This document shows, one piece after another, positions 8,232-17,570 of a stretch of 64,000 nt of DNA. Within the stretch, counting starts at the first letter, position 1, and every line of letters begins with the position of its first letter. The DNA lies in assembly GCF_023111095.1 (NCBI RefSeq), contig NZ_JALGYW010000013.1:62001-126000 (forward strand), given 5' to 3'. The notes beneath the pieces were generated by a model. That model saw only the letters and a program-made list of their open reading frames with translations, was not told the origin of the DNA and did not search any database. Source of the stretch: Maribellus sp. YY47 (lineage in GTDB: Bacteria; Bacteroidota; Bacteroidia; Bacteroidales; Prolixibacteraceae). The translations under genes and the position numbers were made by a program.

Positions 8232-8933
8232 TCAATAAACAGGATTTTCATTTATGATGTCCGATTCTACTTCACCATCTTTCAACCGGATTATACGGTG
8301 TGCATGCCGAGCAATATCTTCTTCGTGGGTAACCATTACCAGCGTATTTCCTTTGCGGTGGATATCGGCAAACAATTTCATAATTTCTTCCGAAATTTTT
8401 GAGTCAAGGTTACCGGTTGGCTCATCGGCCAGAAGCAACGCAGGTTTATTGATCAATGCACGGGCAATCGCTACCCTTTGCCGTTGTCCGCCCGACAATT
8501 CATTGGGGCGGTGTTCCATACGATCGGCCAATCCAACTTCATGCAAAGTTTTTTCAGCCATTTCTTTACGTTCGGCTTTTTTAACCCCGGCATACACCAA
8601 GGGCAGCATTACGTTTTCGAGCGCCGTATTTCTTGGCAATAAATTGAAAACCTGGAATACAAAACCGATTTCTGAATTTCTTATTTCGGCCAGGCTGTCA
8701 TCGGTCAAACGGCTTACGTCTTTTCCGTTTAACACATATTTTCCGCTGGTGGGGGTATCCAAACACCCCAGAATATTCATTAGTGTCGACTTTCCGGAAC
8801 CGGAAGCCCCCATAATAGCGACATACTCGCCTTTATAAATATCGATGGAAACAGAGCGCAAAGCACGTACAACCTGGGTACCTACCCGGTAGTTTTTTAC
8901 GATATTCTCGATCTCGATGATTTTTTCCTTCAT
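8232..8933 (-). CDS. ABC transporter ATP-binding protein, MacB/LolD type
   Basis: A 233-residue ATPase with Walker [10 protein letters not shown], the Q-loop [18 protein letters not shown], signature [15 protein letters not shown], Walker [13 protein letters not shown] and H-loop VMVTHE. The sequence around [15 protein letters not shown] and the overall length place it with the FtsE/LolD/MacB group that powers lipoprotein release or efflux of peptides and macrolides. No permease gene is adjacent, so its partner must be encoded elsewhere. Substrate cannot be told from sequence. Confidence 0.88.
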   Translation of the reverse strand: MKEKIIEIENIVKNYRVGTQVVRALRSVSIDIYKGEYVAIMGASGSGKSTLMNILGCLDTPTSGKYVLNGKDVSRLTDDSLAEIRNSEIGFVFQVFNLLPRNTALENVMLPLVYAGVKKAERKEMAEKTLHEVGLADRMEHRPNELSGGQRQRVAIARALINKPALLLADEPTGNLDSKISEEIMKLFADIHRKGNTLVMVTHEEDIARHAHRIIRLKDGEVESDIINENPVY

Positions 8934-9158
8934 GCGTGTGGTTTTCTTATTGGTAGTTATTTTTGAACGTGCATTACAGCTTACAAAAATTAAGCCATAA
9001 ATATACCCTTTCTTTTCATATAAACCGGACTAAAACCTGAACTTTTACAAGGGATGTAAGTTGTTCGGTTTCAGACTTTCGAAGCTTAATTATGTTACTA
9101 ATGAATATTTTGTTTGGTATTTCGTGGTGTGAGTTTCCGGTATAATTAGCTGAATAAT

Positions 9159-9166
9159 TATCTTTG
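9159..9166 (+). promoter_or_regulatory. -7 promoter element (TATCTTTG) of recG
   Basis: Exact TAnnTTTG match ending 4 bases before the recG ATG, which predicts a leaderless or nearly leaderless transcript. A weak -33-like TTTC lies at 9134-9137. Confidence 0.5.
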
Positions 9167-9170
9167 TTTT

Positions 9171-11273
9171 ATGCCAGATTTTCTTGATCAGGAAATAAAA
9201 TTCTTACCGGGAGTTGGGCCTAAAAGGGCTGAAATTCTTAAAAAGGAACTGAAGTTATCGACTTTCAGAGACCTGATTTATTATTATCCCTACAAGTACA
9301 TCGATCGCACCAAATTTTACAAAATATCTGAGATTCATTCGCAGATGCCTTATATACAGGTAAGGGGTATAATTCGTGCGATAGAGACCGTTGGGACCGG
9401 GAGCAAACAACGCCTGAGTGCCAGGTTTACCGACGAAACCGGAAGCATTGAACTCACTTGGTTCAGAGCAATAAAATGGCAAAAAGAAAACCTGAAACTC
9501 AACAAAGAATACATTGTATTTGGCAAGCCGGCTGAATTTGGAGGACGAATAAGTGTGGTGCATCCCGAGCTGGAAACAGAAGAGGAAAAGCTGTTAACGC
9601 CATCAGGACTTTTCCAGGGGTATTATAACACCTCGGAAAACATGAAGAAAAAGTACCTGAACTCGAAAGCCATTCATAAAATGCAGCTGACACTTTTGAA
9701 TGTGGTTCGGGGAAAGATTCGGGAAACACTGCCTGCAGATTTGGTTTCACGGTTGAAACTAATGCCTTTGGAAGAAGCGCTGACCAACATACATAAACCG
9801 GAATCGACGGTGGAGCTCAAAAAGGCTACATTCCGTCTAAAATTTGAAGAGCTTTTCTTTATTCAGCTGAAAATACTGGCTATAAAACACAACCGGAACC
9901 AGAAATTCAAAGGTTTCCGGTTTGAACATGTGGGCTATAATTTCAATAAATTCTACAGCGATTTTCTTCCTTTTGATCTGACCAACGCTCAAAAAAAAGT
10001 AATCAAGGAGATTCGAAGGGATGTAAATCAGAATACACAGATGAACCGTTTGCTGCAGGGAGATGTGGGAAGTGGAAAAACGCTGGTGGCATTAATGACC
10101 ATGCTTTTAGCGATGGACAACGGATTCCAGAGTTGTTTGATGGCCCCCACCGAAATTCTGGCTCAGCAGCACTTCCAGTCCATTTCTAAGTTTCTGAATG
10201 GAATGAATATCCGGGTTGGTTTGCTCACCGGTTCTACAAAAACCAGCGAACGAAAAGAATTACATGAAGCACTGCAGTCGGGTGAAATGCAGATTATTAT
10301 CGGAACGCATGCACTGATTGAAGACACGGTGATGTTTGATAAACTCGGATTGGTGGTTATTGATGAACAGCATCGTTTTGGTGTCGCTCAGCGTGCAAAA
10401 TTGTGGCAAAAAAATGAATTGATTCCGCCTCACATTTTGGTAATGACAGCCACTCCTATTCCCCGAACACTGGCTATGACCGTTTATGGAGACCTGGATG
10501 TTTCGGTGATCGATGAACTGCCACCGGGTAGAAAACCAATCCAGACCATGCATTTCTACGAGAACAGGCGAAAGCAAGTCAATAATTTTCTGAAACAGCA
10601 GATTGATAAGGGAACGCAGGTTTACATTGTTTATCCGTTGATCACGGAATCGGAGAAAATGGATTTGAAAGATATGGAGAAAGGTTTCCGGCATATTTCT
10701 GAAACGTTTCCCGAGTTTAAAATCAGCATGGTTCACGGTAAAATGAAACCGGCAATCAAGGAAAATGCCATGCAGCATTTTAAAAACGGCGAATCACAAA
10801 TTATGGTGGCTACCACCGTCATTGAAGTGGGTGTTGATGTGCCCAATGCCTCGGTTATGGTGATTGAAAGCGCCGAGCGTTTCGGGCTTTCGCAGTTGCA
10901 CCAGTTGCGCGGACGCGTTGGCCGTGGCGCCGAACAGTCGTATTGTATCCTGATGTCGTCGTATAAACTAAGCAACGAAAGCCGCAAACGGCTCGAAACC
11001 ATGGTCCGCACCAACGACGGTTTTGAAATTGCGGAAGTAGATATGAAACTTCGCGGCCCGGGCGATTTGGAAGGAACCGCCCAAAGCGGAATGGGTTTCG
11101 ACCTGAAAATAGCCAACCTTGGAAAAGACGGAGAAATCCTTCAAATGGCCCGAAATGTAGCCAACGATATTTTGGATGACGATCCGTTCCTGCAAAAGGA
11201 AAACAACCGACTGCTTCTTCAAAGTTTATTATCGAACAAAGAAACCAGTTTCGACTGGAGCTCAATTAGCTAA
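9171..11273 (+). CDS. recG: ATP-dependent DNA helicase RecG
   Basis: A 700-residue helicase that remodels stalled forks and branched DNA. The N-terminal wedge domain starts PDFLDQEIKFLPGVGPKRAE and contains an OB fold; the helicase core has Walker A QGDVGSGKT, DEQHRFG in place of DEAH, TATPIPRT (motif III), motif V TTVIEVGVDVPNA and motif VI QLRGRVGRG. Length and motif order are those of bacterial RecG. It converges on the DmeF-like gene with 13 bases between stops. Confidence 0.96.
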   Translation: MPDFLDQEIKFLPGVGPKRAEILKKELKLSTFRDLIYYYPYKYIDRTKFYKISEIHSQMPYIQVRGIIRAIETVGTGSKQRLSARFTDETGSIELTWFRAIKWQKENLKLNKEYIVFGKPAEFGGRISVVHPELETEEEKLLTPSGLFQGYYNTSENMKKKYLNSKAIHKMQLTLLNVVRGKIRETLPADLVSRLKLMPLEEALTNIHKPESTVELKKATFRLKFEELFFIQLKILAIKHNRNQKFKGFRFEHVGYNFNKFYSDFLPFDLTNAQKKVIKEIRRDVNQNTQMNRLLQGDVGSGKTLVALMTMLLAMDNGFQSCLMAPTEILAQQHFQSISKFLNGMNIRVGLLTGSTKTSERKELHEALQSGEMQIIIGTHALIEDTVMFDKLGLVVIDEQHRFGVAQRAKLWQKNELIPPHILVMTATPIPRTLAMTVYGDLDVSVIDELPPGRKPIQTMHFYENRRKQVNNFLKQQIDKGTQVYIVYPLITESEKMDLKDMEKGFRHISETFPEFKISMVHGKMKPAIKENAMQHFKNGESQIMVATTVIEVGVDVPNASVMVIESAERFGLSQLHQLRGRVGRGAEQSYCILMSSYKLSNESRKRLETMVRTNDGFEIAEVDMKLRGPGDLEGTAQSGMGFDLKIANLGKDGEILQMARNVANDILDDDPFLQKENNRLLLQSLLSNKETSFDWSSIS

Positions 11274-11286
11274 AAATGAATCACTT

Positions 11287-12048
11287 TTAATGGTGCTGAT
11301 GACCATGATCGTGTTCACTTTCTTTCATATCCAGCAACATCATACCTGATTCCTTCAGCAAGCCGATCGACCACTTGATGATAACCAGCGAGCTGATAAT
11401 AGCAGCAATCGTGTCGATAAACGGGATATCCCAAATCATGGCAGCCAGTAATCCCAGGATGGCCGACAAGCTGGTCATGGCATCGGCAATTACATGCAAA
11501 TAAGCTGCGCGAATATTAACGTCGGAATGCTCATGGTCGTGATGCAACAGAAAGGCACTCGCAATATTTACCACCAGTCCAATCACGGCAATCATAATAG
11601 CATCGCGGTAGCTAATGTCCGCCGGTTCGATAAACCTTCCGATGGCTTCATATAAAATTACAATGGCAAACAAAAGCAGAATCAGACCACTGCTGTAGCC
11701 CGAAAGCGAAAGAATCTTTCCCGATTCGCCATTAAACGTATCGCTTTTTTGAGCTTTACGAACAAAAACATAGGCCAGCCAGCTTAGTCCAATGGCCAAC
11801 ACATGCGATCCCATGTGGATGCCGTCGGCCAACAATGCCATTGATTTTGTGGTTAATCCAAACACAATTTCAACCACCATGGTTCCCATGGTAAGCAGTA
11901 CTACCCAAAGCGTTTTCTTTTCGTATTTCTGAACATCCATATTTTCGTATTTTCCTTGCAGTGTTTTCCCTGATTTCAAATGAAGAGAAGCTGCACTTCT
12001 ATCGCTACTAACAATCGTAGCCTTAAATTGCTCACCGTTTCTTAACAT
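11287..12048 (-). CDS. Cation diffusion facilitator, DmeF-like (Co/Ni/Zn efflux)
   Basis: A membrane transporter with about six transmembrane helices. Helix II reads LLADGIHMGSHVLAIG, i.e. D-x-x-H-x-x-x-H rather than the D-x-x-x-D of zinc CDFs, a feature of the DmeF-like cobalt/nickel branch; helix V has HVIADAMTS (H-x-x-x-D). A histidine-rich loop (HHDHEH) and the tail HDHGHQHH may bind metal, while the usual cytoplasmic C-terminal domain is missing. MDVQKYEKKT at 11940 is a possible shorter start that would drop a 36-residue extension. Metal specificity is inferred. Confidence 0.8.
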   Translation of the reverse strand: MLRNGEQFKATIVSSDRSAASLHLKSGKTLQGKYENMDVQKYEKKTLWVVLLTMGTMVVEIVFGLTTKSMALLADGIHMGSHVLAIGLSWLAYVFVRKAQKSDTFNGESGKILSLSGYSSGLILLLFAIVILYEAIGRFIEPADISYRDAIMIAVIGLVVNIASAFLLHHDHEHSDVNIRAAYLHVIADAMTSLSAILGLLAAMIWDIPFIDTIAAIISSLVIIKWSIGLLKESGMMLLDMKESEHDHGHQHH

Positions 12049-12064
12049 ATTTCATTTAAGACAA

Positions 12065-12097
12065 AAAACGGGACACCCAATTACGATATCCCGTTTT
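12065..12097 (-). terminator. Intrinsic terminator
   Basis: AAAACGGGA / TCCCGTTTT 9-bp stem, followed on the minus strand by a T-rich stretch; it ends the lipoprotein gene before the DmeF-like gene. Confidence 0.7.
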
Positions 12098-12122
12098 AAC
12101 GATCAGAAAATTACCAGCGTTA

Positions 12123-12620
12123 TTATTTCTTTCCTGCGGGTGGTGTCTTTTTCTCCAACTCGGGCAAGGCCTGTTTAAAGAAACTTTCCCGGAGCGAATC
12201 CATTCGCTGAAACATTTTATCTACGTCAAAAAAATCGTTTTCAAACCGATCATGAAAATAATTGTCGCTAAAGAAATCGCGGCTTAATAACGAATCTCCA
12301 AACATGGGATTCATCAGGCTTTCGCCCCAAACCGACGGCATTTTTTTGTTGAAGAAAGATTCAAACGACTGCATCATGCTATCGACATCCACATTCACAG
12401 AATCGCCTTCGGTGTTGGTGTACGACCACGTATAAGTAGAATCGTACGAAATTACGTTGCCGTTCTCGTCCACCTCCTTGTTCACGGTCCAATGTTCTTC
12501 GGGCTTATTTTTGGCGTCTTTCTTTTCTGATAATTTTTTACCGCCCTTTTCCGGTTGATCCTGAGCACTGCAGCCCAGGGTAAAAAGGGCAACTACAATC
12601 GATAAAACCAATGTTTTCAT
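12123..12620 (-). CDS. Uncharacterised lipoprotein
   Basis: From ATG 12620 the product is 165 residues: MKTLVLSIVVALFTLGCSAQ with a lipobox cysteine at residue 17, then a Lys-rich linker and an acidic, phenylalanine-rich C-terminal half (FFNKKMPSVWGES, SRDFFSDNYFHDRF). A strong GGAGGA lies 7-12 bases upstream of this ATG, which decides the start. No family is recognised. It is probably membrane anchored and monocistronic, ended by the hairpin at 12065-12097. Confidence 0.65.
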   Translation of the reverse strand: MKTLVLSIVVALFTLGCSAQDQPEKGGKKLSEKKDAKNKPEEHWTVNKEVDENGNVISYDSTYTWSYTNTEGDSVNVDVDSMMQSFESFFNKKMPSVWGESLMNPMFGDSLLSRDFFSDNYFHDRFENDFFDVDKMFQRMDSLRESFFKQALPELEKKTPPAGKK

Positions 12621-12819
12621 TTTGCGTTCCTCCTTTATTTTGTTAAACAATTCAATGTATTTTTTTCGTGCGTTAATGGTTCAAATCCTGTACCATACCG
12701 CGGTTAAAAACGTTGAACAATAAGGAGCTTTAGCAAAGTTTAACACCCCATCCCAAAAGTAACATTTATTTAGGTTTCAGGACCAGAGAATACTGAAATC
12801 CTGTCAGTTATTTCTGAAA

Positions 12820-13665
12820 CTATAACTGATTTACTGCCGCGAAAAACAGTTGTTGAATCTTCCGGGTTACAGGCCCCGGTGCTCCACTACCAATGCAAAT
12901 ATCGTCCACCTCCACAACCGGCATAATTTCGCTTCCGGTTCCGCAGATAAAGACTTCTTCCATTTCCTTCAACTCTGCTTCTGTAAACAGCTTTTCTTCG
13001 AAAGGAAGTTGGTTTTTGGCACAAAGCTCCAATACCACTTTGCGTGTAATGCTGGGCAGAATAAGGTTCGAGAGCGGCCGGGTAATTAATACGCCATTTT
13101 TAACGGCAAACAGTCCGGAATGCGTAGCCTCAGTAACGTAGCCGTCACGAACCAGGATGCTCTCTCCCGCCCCTTTTTTCACTGCTTCGTTGTACAACAT
13201 GGTATTGGGCAAAAGCGACACCGATTTAATGTCGCATCGCTTCCAGCGAATATCTTCCTGAACGACCACTTTTATTCCTTTTTCCAGTTTCTCTTCTGCC
13301 GTTGGCAAAGGAAACGCAAAAGCATACAAAGTAGGTTTTATATCGGTTGGAAAATGATGGATTCGCGGATGAGCTCCACGACTGATTTGCCAGTACACCC
13401 CGGCATGTTTGTCCATCAGGTTATTCTTTTTCAGCAGATTTAATGAAATGGCTTCCAGTTCCGAAACATGCGGGTAATTAATATCGATCTCGTTCAGACT
13501 TCGTTTTAATCGTTCCAAATGATCGGCCAAACGAAAGGGTTTTCCATTATAAAATTTGGTGACTTCATAAATACCGTCGGCAAAAATAAATCCACGGTCG
13601 TCGGGCGAGATAGCCGCTGCCGATCGTTCAACATATGTTCCGTTCAAAAAAACCAGTTCACTCAT
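12820..13665 (-). CDS. dat: D-amino-acid transaminase (class IV aminotransferase)
   Basis: A 281-residue PLP fold-type IV enzyme. Family features: FLNGTYVERSAAAISPDDRGFIFADGIYEV, the PLP region with the lysine in DIKSVSLLPNTMLYNEAVKKGA, the EATHSGLFAV loop and a final TGSEIMPV block. These match D-alanine aminotransferases, which exchange amino groups between D-Ala and 2-oxoglutarate and supply D-Glu for peptidoglycan; branched-chain or 4-amino-4-deoxychorismate enzymes are alternatives with the same fold. It stands between a lipoprotein gene and the RRM protein gene. Confidence 0.85.
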   Translation of the reverse strand: MSELVFLNGTYVERSAAAISPDDRGFIFADGIYEVTKFYNGKPFRLADHLERLKRSLNEIDINYPHVSELEAISLNLLKKNNLMDKHAGVYWQISRGAHPRIHHFPTDIKPTLYAFAFPLPTAEEKLEKGIKVVVQEDIRWKRCDIKSVSLLPNTMLYNEAVKKGAGESILVRDGYVTEATHSGLFAVKNGVLITRPLSNLILPSITRKVVLELCAKNQLPFEEKLFTEAELKEMEEVFICGTGSEIMPVVEVDDICIGSGAPGPVTRKIQQLFFAAVNQL

Positions 13666-13715
13666 TTTATCACACTTTCAAAACTTTCGAAAATAGAATT
13701 ATTCAAGAAAAAAGA

Positions 13716-13739
13716 AAAGGAACCCTGACGAATTCCTTT
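13716..13739 (-). terminator. Probable terminator of the RRM gene
   Basis: AAAGGAA / TTCCTTT 7-bp stem, followed on the minus strand by TTTTCTTTTTTCTT. Confidence 0.45.
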
Positions 13740-13812
13740 CTTTATTTTTAATCCTGAATGTCTTATTTCAAACACATTTGAAACAGACACCAGGCAGTAA
13801 TTCCGAAAACTA

Positions 13813-14127
13813 CTAGTAACGGTTTCTTGGACGGAAACCACCACCACCTCTGCGGTCGCGATCGCCACCACCACGTGGGCTGCTTTCGCGTGGTTTAGAT
13901 TCGTTAACTTTAATGTTTCTTCCGCCAACTTCGGCGTTGTTCAATTCATCGATAGCTTTTTTAGCGCTATCATCGTCGTCCATTTCAACAAAACCGAAAC
14001 CTTTGCTGCGGCCAGTCAGTTTGTCCATTACAATTTTTGCTGAAGTTACATCTCCGTACTCTTCAAAAATCTCAACTAAATTTTCTTCGCCCAAGTTAAA
14101 GGGCAGATTACCAACATAAATGTTCAT
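13813..14127 (-). CDS. RRM-domain RNA-binding protein
   Basis: From ATG 14127 the product is 104 residues: one RNA recognition motif with RNP2 IYVGNL at residues 3-8 and RNP1 KGFGFVEM near 41-48, then a basic Gly/Arg tail (GGGDRDRRGGGGFRPRNRY). Such single-RRM proteins are common in Bacteroidota, which lack Hfq in many lineages, and bind single-stranded RNA. The likely promoter is about 230 bases upstream, giving a long 5' leader that may be regulatory. Confidence 0.9.
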   Translation of the reverse strand: MNIYVGNLPFNLGEENLVEIFEEYGDVTSAKIVMDKLTGRSKGFGFVEMDDDDSAKKAIDELNNAEVGGRNIKVNESKPRESSPRGGGDRDRRGGGGFRPRNRY

Positions 14128-14437
14128 TTTATACTCTTTTAAAGTGAATATTATTTTTTCTACCAGCAGTAAACCATTCAACATGGATTACCCCCTAGAG
14201 GTTACTTAAATACAGTACAAATGAAAATTGAAAGCAATAGAAATAACTTCGGGAAAACACAAGAAAGATGAACTGACCGGTTTGAAACAATCAATAAAAA
14301 AAGACCAACTTTGTTAATTATCAACGGAATGAATGTTCCACTATGATAAGTATTAACACGTCAAAGGTAAGGGAATCTTCGAAACAACAAGGATTTTTAT
14401 TAAATTTCTTTAAAAAATGCTTCTTTTTGAAGAAATT
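14128..14437 (-). other. Long upstream region / probable 5' leader of the RRM gene
   Basis: 310 bases without a gene between tcdA and the RRM gene. A TACCTTTG -7 element on the minus strand (14369-14362) with a TTG-containing -33 near 14385-14390 predicts a transcript start around 14355 and a leader of roughly 230 nt. No peptide or recognised riboswitch was found in it. Confidence 0.45.
14362..14390 (-). promoter_or_regulatory. Promoter of the RRM gene
   Basis: -7 TACCTTTG (14369-14362) with TTGTTG around 14390-14385 upstream; matches the Bacteroidota TAnnTTTG/TTTG pattern with slightly short spacing. Confidence 0.4.
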
Positions 14438-15151
14438 TCAGGAATGAACCAGATCGCGAATAACAGCGCTTGCTATAAAACACCCAAACAAAGGAGGCAT
14501 GTACGAAACCGTCCCCACTGTTGATTTTTTATTGCGTCCGTCTTCTTTTCTTACCACATTTTTATCGATTTCCTGAGAAGAAAAAACAACCTTTAGTCCC
14601 TTTTTTACTCCCAGACGTGAAAGGCGTTTACGCATCATTTTTGCCAGTTTGCAGTTGTAAGACTTTGAGATGTCGGCAAGTTCAATTTTTGAAGGATCAG
14701 TTTTACCTCCGGCTCCCATCGAACTCACAACTTTCAATCCCATCTGCAGGGCATGAAACACGAGAAAAACCTTGGGAGATAGTGTATCGATTGCATCCAC
14801 CACATAATCGAAAGGCTGGCTTTTAAGTAATTCAAGCGTACGTTCATCCTGAATAAAATCGTTGACAATTGTCAGTTCAATTTCGGGATTAATATCCTTA
14901 AAACGCTGAGCCAGGATTTCTGCCTTGGGCATTCCTTTGGTACTAACCAACGCCGGCAACTGACGGTTTCGGTTGCTTTCTTCCACCACATCGCCATCCA
15001 CGATAGTCATTTTCCCGATTCCGGCCCGGCACAACTGTTCTGCGGCATAGGCTCCAACTCCTCCCAGGCCAACTACCAAAACGTTTGCCTGTTTCAATTT
15101 CTCCAGCTTCTCCTTCCCGAAAAGCAGTTCAGTTCTTTCTAACCAACTCAT
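14438..15151 (-). CDS. tcdA: tRNA threonylcarbamoyladenosine dehydratase (TcdA/CsdL)
   Basis: A 237-residue ThiF/MoeB/HesA-type adenylating enzyme. The Rossmann motif VLVVGLGGVGAYAAEQLCRAG binds ATP, followed by IVDGDVVEESNRNRQLPAL (Arg finger/Asn region) and the C-terminal GTVSYMPPLFGCFIASAVIRDL block specific to TcdA. It cyclises t6A37 of ANN-decoding tRNAs to ct6A. The gene sits 7 bases after tatD on the same strand, so tatD-tcdA form a pair. Confidence 0.9.
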   Translation of the reverse strand: MSWLERTELLFGKEKLEKLKQANVLVVGLGGVGAYAAEQLCRAGIGKMTIVDGDVVEESNRNRQLPALVSTKGMPKAEILAQRFKDINPEIELTIVNDFIQDERTLELLKSQPFDYVVDAIDTLSPKVFLVFHALQMGLKVVSSMGAGGKTDPSKIELADISKSYNCKLAKMMRKRLSRLGVKKGLKVVFSSQEIDKNVVRKEDGRNKKSTVGTVSYMPPLFGCFIASAVIRDLVHS

Positions 15152-15158
15152 TTTTTAA

Positions 15159-15845
15159 TTAATATCGTCCGGACAGCGTTTTTTCAATACGGTTAAAATT
15201 TTTCCAGACAGCTTTTTTTAATTCTTCCACCGGAATTTGTTTGAGCAGGGCTGCCCGCTGGTAGATTTGTTCCACTTCCCCATCCATCTCATCGGTTTCG
15301 AGGAATACGCGGTTTAACGGTAAATACCGAAATGATTCAATGGCTTTCACGTTATCCCTGAATAAAATATCGCCAAACGAAAACATAAAATCCATCTCTG
15401 CCATTTGTTTGGTTATTTCAATACTACCGTTGTAACCGTGCATAATCCAGGTCATCGATGGTTTCATTTTTTTTCGCAAAGCAATCACTTCGTTGTAGGC
15501 TTTTACGCAATGAATTATAAGCGGATACTGGTATTCTTCGGCAATAAATGCCTGCGCCTCGAATACCCGGCTTTGCTCCGCGAAGTCTTTTTCGCAGACT
15601 TTATCAAGACCGGCTTCGCCCACAAAAATTACATGGTCAAATTCAAGCGCTTCCTCCACCAGTTGCAGTGCTTCATTATTTTCGTCCTCTGTTCCGATAT
15701 GCCAGGGATGAAGCCCAACCGAATAAAAATTACGGCCAGTAAAAGCTGCAAAACCATCGCCGGGATAAATATTCTGCACCGTAATGGTATCCGTTTCGTA
15801 ATGACTCGGATGCGTATGAATATCGACAAAAGGAACCGGATTCAT
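15159..15845 (-). CDS. TatD family metal-dependent hydrolase
   Basis: A 228-residue TIM-barrel hydrolase. Metal ligands are visible in VDIHTHPS, VGEAGLD (Glu), PLIIHCVKA (His) and FLETDEMDG (Asp). TatD enzymes are Mg-dependent 3'-5' exonucleases or deacylases; this one is shorter than E. coli TatD (about 260 residues), as is common in Bacteroidota. It lies between elbB (25 bases) and tcdA (7 bases), all on the minus strand. Confidence 0.82.
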   Translation of the reverse strand: MNPVPFVDIHTHPSHYETDTITVQNIYPGDGFAAFTGRNFYSVGLHPWHIGTEDENNEALQLVEEALEFDHVIFVGEAGLDKVCEKDFAEQSRVFEAQAFIAEEYQYPLIIHCVKAYNEVIALRKKMKPSMTWIMHGYNGSIEITKQMAEMDFMFSFGDILFRDNVKAIESFRYLPLNRVFLETDEMDGEVEQIYQRAALLKQIPVEELKKAVWKNFNRIEKTLSGRY

Positions 15846-15869
15846 GGTGTACGGTTTTTTCTGCGGGAA

Positions 15870-16517
15870 TTAAGCCATTTCCAATATTTTCGCTACTACG
15901 TTAGTGGCTCCATCAGCAATTTGGCTGATAGTAGCATCCAACATGTAGCAAGGCGTTGTTACCACTTTGTATTTTTCATCTACCACAATTTCGCCGTGCG
16001 TAGTTTTTATGTGCGTAGCGCCAAGTTTTTCAATCGCTGCTGCTGTCCCTTTATCCTGCCCAATGGTAACCTCCACATCGCACAGTACTTTGGCTATTAA
16101 TGCAGGAGAAATGCAAAGCGCTCCTACCGGTTTTTCTGCAACTACGGTTGAACGAATAGCCTTTTCGACATCGGGATTTACCGAGCAATCAGAACCATCG
16201 AAGGCAAAAGTGCACAGGTTTTTGGCGGCTCCAAAGCCACCCGGGAAAACAATTGCATCATAATCGGCAGCATTGTATTCCGAAAGCGGTTTAATATTGC
16301 CACGGGCTATGCGGGCTGCTTCCACCAACACATTGCGCGTTTCCGGCATTTCTTCCCCGGTAAGATGATTTACTACATGGGCTTGTTTTACATCCGGAGC
16401 AAAGCACTGGTATTGGGCGCCTTGCTGCGAAATAGCCAGCATCGTTAACGTTGCCTCATGAATTTCGGCTCCATCATAAACACCGCAACCGGCTAAAACA
16501 ACGGCTATCTTTTTCAT
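15870..16517 (-). CDS. elbB: Isoprenoid biosynthesis glyoxalase ElbB (DJ-1/PfpI superfamily)
   Basis: From ATG 16517 the product is 215 residues: KKIAVVLAGCGVYDGAEIHEA, the ElbB-type N-terminus, then AIVFPGGFGAAKNLCTFAFDG and the nucleophile-elbow GALCISPALIAKVL with its cysteine. ElbB is annotated as a glyoxalase linked to isoprenoid yield in E. coli; its physiological role remains uncertain. It sits at the end of the met operon, 114 bases after metA, and precedes tatD. Confidence 0.88.
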   Translation of the reverse strand: MKKIAVVLAGCGVYDGAEIHEATLTMLAISQQGAQYQCFAPDVKQAHVVNHLTGEEMPETRNVLVEAARIARGNIKPLSEYNAADYDAIVFPGGFGAAKNLCTFAFDGSDCSVNPDVEKAIRSTVVAEKPVGALCISPALIAKVLCDVEVTIGQDKGTAAAIEKLGATHIKTTHGEIVVDEKYKVVTTPCYMLDATISQIADGATNVVAKILEMA

Positions 16518-16631
16518 CCTGTATATTTTTTGAAAGGTTTTCAATTACCATCCAAAATTACGGTTAAATACTGAATTTTGAAATGAAAATGGCTTTCATA
16601 CGAGGCTCGTCCTCTGTTGAATGTTTTTTAA

Positions 16632-17549
16632 CTAACTGATTTCGTCGAGATTGTACGGAGTCTCCTGGTAAACGTAATAGTTCAGCCAGTTAGAAAAAAA
16701 CAGGTTGGCAGTGGATTGCCAGCGCATCAAAGGTTTCTCCTCCGGATTATCTTCGGGATAATAGTTCACCGGAACTTCAATCGGAAGGTTTTTTGCTTTG
16801 TCGCGGTGGTATTCTCCATCGAGCGTATTTCTTGAATATTCGGCATGCCCGGTAATAAAGAGTTGTCGTCCGTTCTTGGCTTTCACAATGGTTACACCGG
16901 CTTCCGAAGAAGAAGCTACAATTCGAAGTGCATCTACTTTTTCAACGTCTTCGGCCTTTATCTCTGTGTGGCGGGAATGAGGAACAAAAAACTCATCGTC
17001 GAATCCCCTGAATATCGGCAGGTTATCTTCGACATGTGTATGTTTGAAAACTCCGAACATTTTCTTATCCAGCGGATATTTCGGGATACCGTAATGATGA
17101 TATAATCCGGCTTGGGCGGCCCAGCAAATAAACAGGGTTGAAGTTACATGTTTCTCGGCCCAGTTCATTATCACCTTCATTTCCTCCCAATATTTCACCT
17201 CTTCAAAAGGAAGTTGCTCCACCGGTGCACCGGTAATGATCATGCCATCGTATTTCTTATCTCTGAGCTCGTCAAAACTCCGGTAAAAAGCCTTCATGTG
17301 CTCCAATGATGTATTTTTTGGAGTGTGCCCTTTGATTTTTAAAAAGTCGATCTGAATCTGTAACGGAGAGTTCGACAACAAACGTAGCAAATCCGTCTCA
17401 GTGGTTATTTTCAAAGGCATAAGATTCAGAATAACAATCTTTAACGGCCTTATATCCTGATGAGAGGCACGTGATTCGTTCATCACAAAAATGTTCTCTT
17501 TCTCCAGTATTTTTATGGCCGGCAATTTATCCGGAATAGTCAATGGCAT
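16632..17549 (-). CDS. metA: Homoserine O-acetyltransferase (MetA family)
   Basis: A 305-residue MetA-type acyltransferase: catalytic Cys142 in [15 protein letters not shown], and His235/Glu237 in GHAEYSR, exactly at the family positions. Residue 111 (TGAPVE) is glutamate; in this family Glu111 goes with acetyl-CoA and Gly with succinyl-CoA, so O-acetylhomoserine is the predicted product. That fits the upstream metY, which uses O-acetylhomoserine with sulfide to make homocysteine. A stable intercistronic hairpin (17571-17624) precedes the start by 22 bases. Confidence 0.93.
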   Translation of the reverse strand: MPLTIPDKLPAIKILEKENIFVMNESRASHQDIRPLKIVILNLMPLKITTETDLLRLLSNSPLQIQIDFLKIKGHTPKNTSLEHMKAFYRSFDELRDKKYDGMIITGAPVEQLPFEEVKYWEEMKVIMNWAEKHVTSTLFICWAAQAGLYHHYGIPKYPLDKKMFGVFKHTHVEDNLPIFRGFDDEFFVPHSRHTEIKAEDVEKVDALRIVASSSEAGVTIVKAKNGRQLFITGHAEYSRNTLDGEYHRDKAKNLPIEVPVNYYPEDNPEEKPLMRWQSTANLFFSNWLNYYVYQETPYNLDEIS

Positions 17550-17570
17550 ATTTTATCGGTCTTTTAGATT

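Noticed and set aside
8254-8838. 194-codon plus-strand open frame
   Set aside because: Antisense to the ABC ATPase gene with complete Walker motifs.
10260-11265. Overlapping minus-strand frames of 84 to 172 codons
   Set aside because: Antisense to recG; composition and lack of motifs mark them as shadows.
15405-16100. 231-codon plus-strand open frame
   Set aside because: Antisense to tatD and elbB; no domain or ribosome-binding site.
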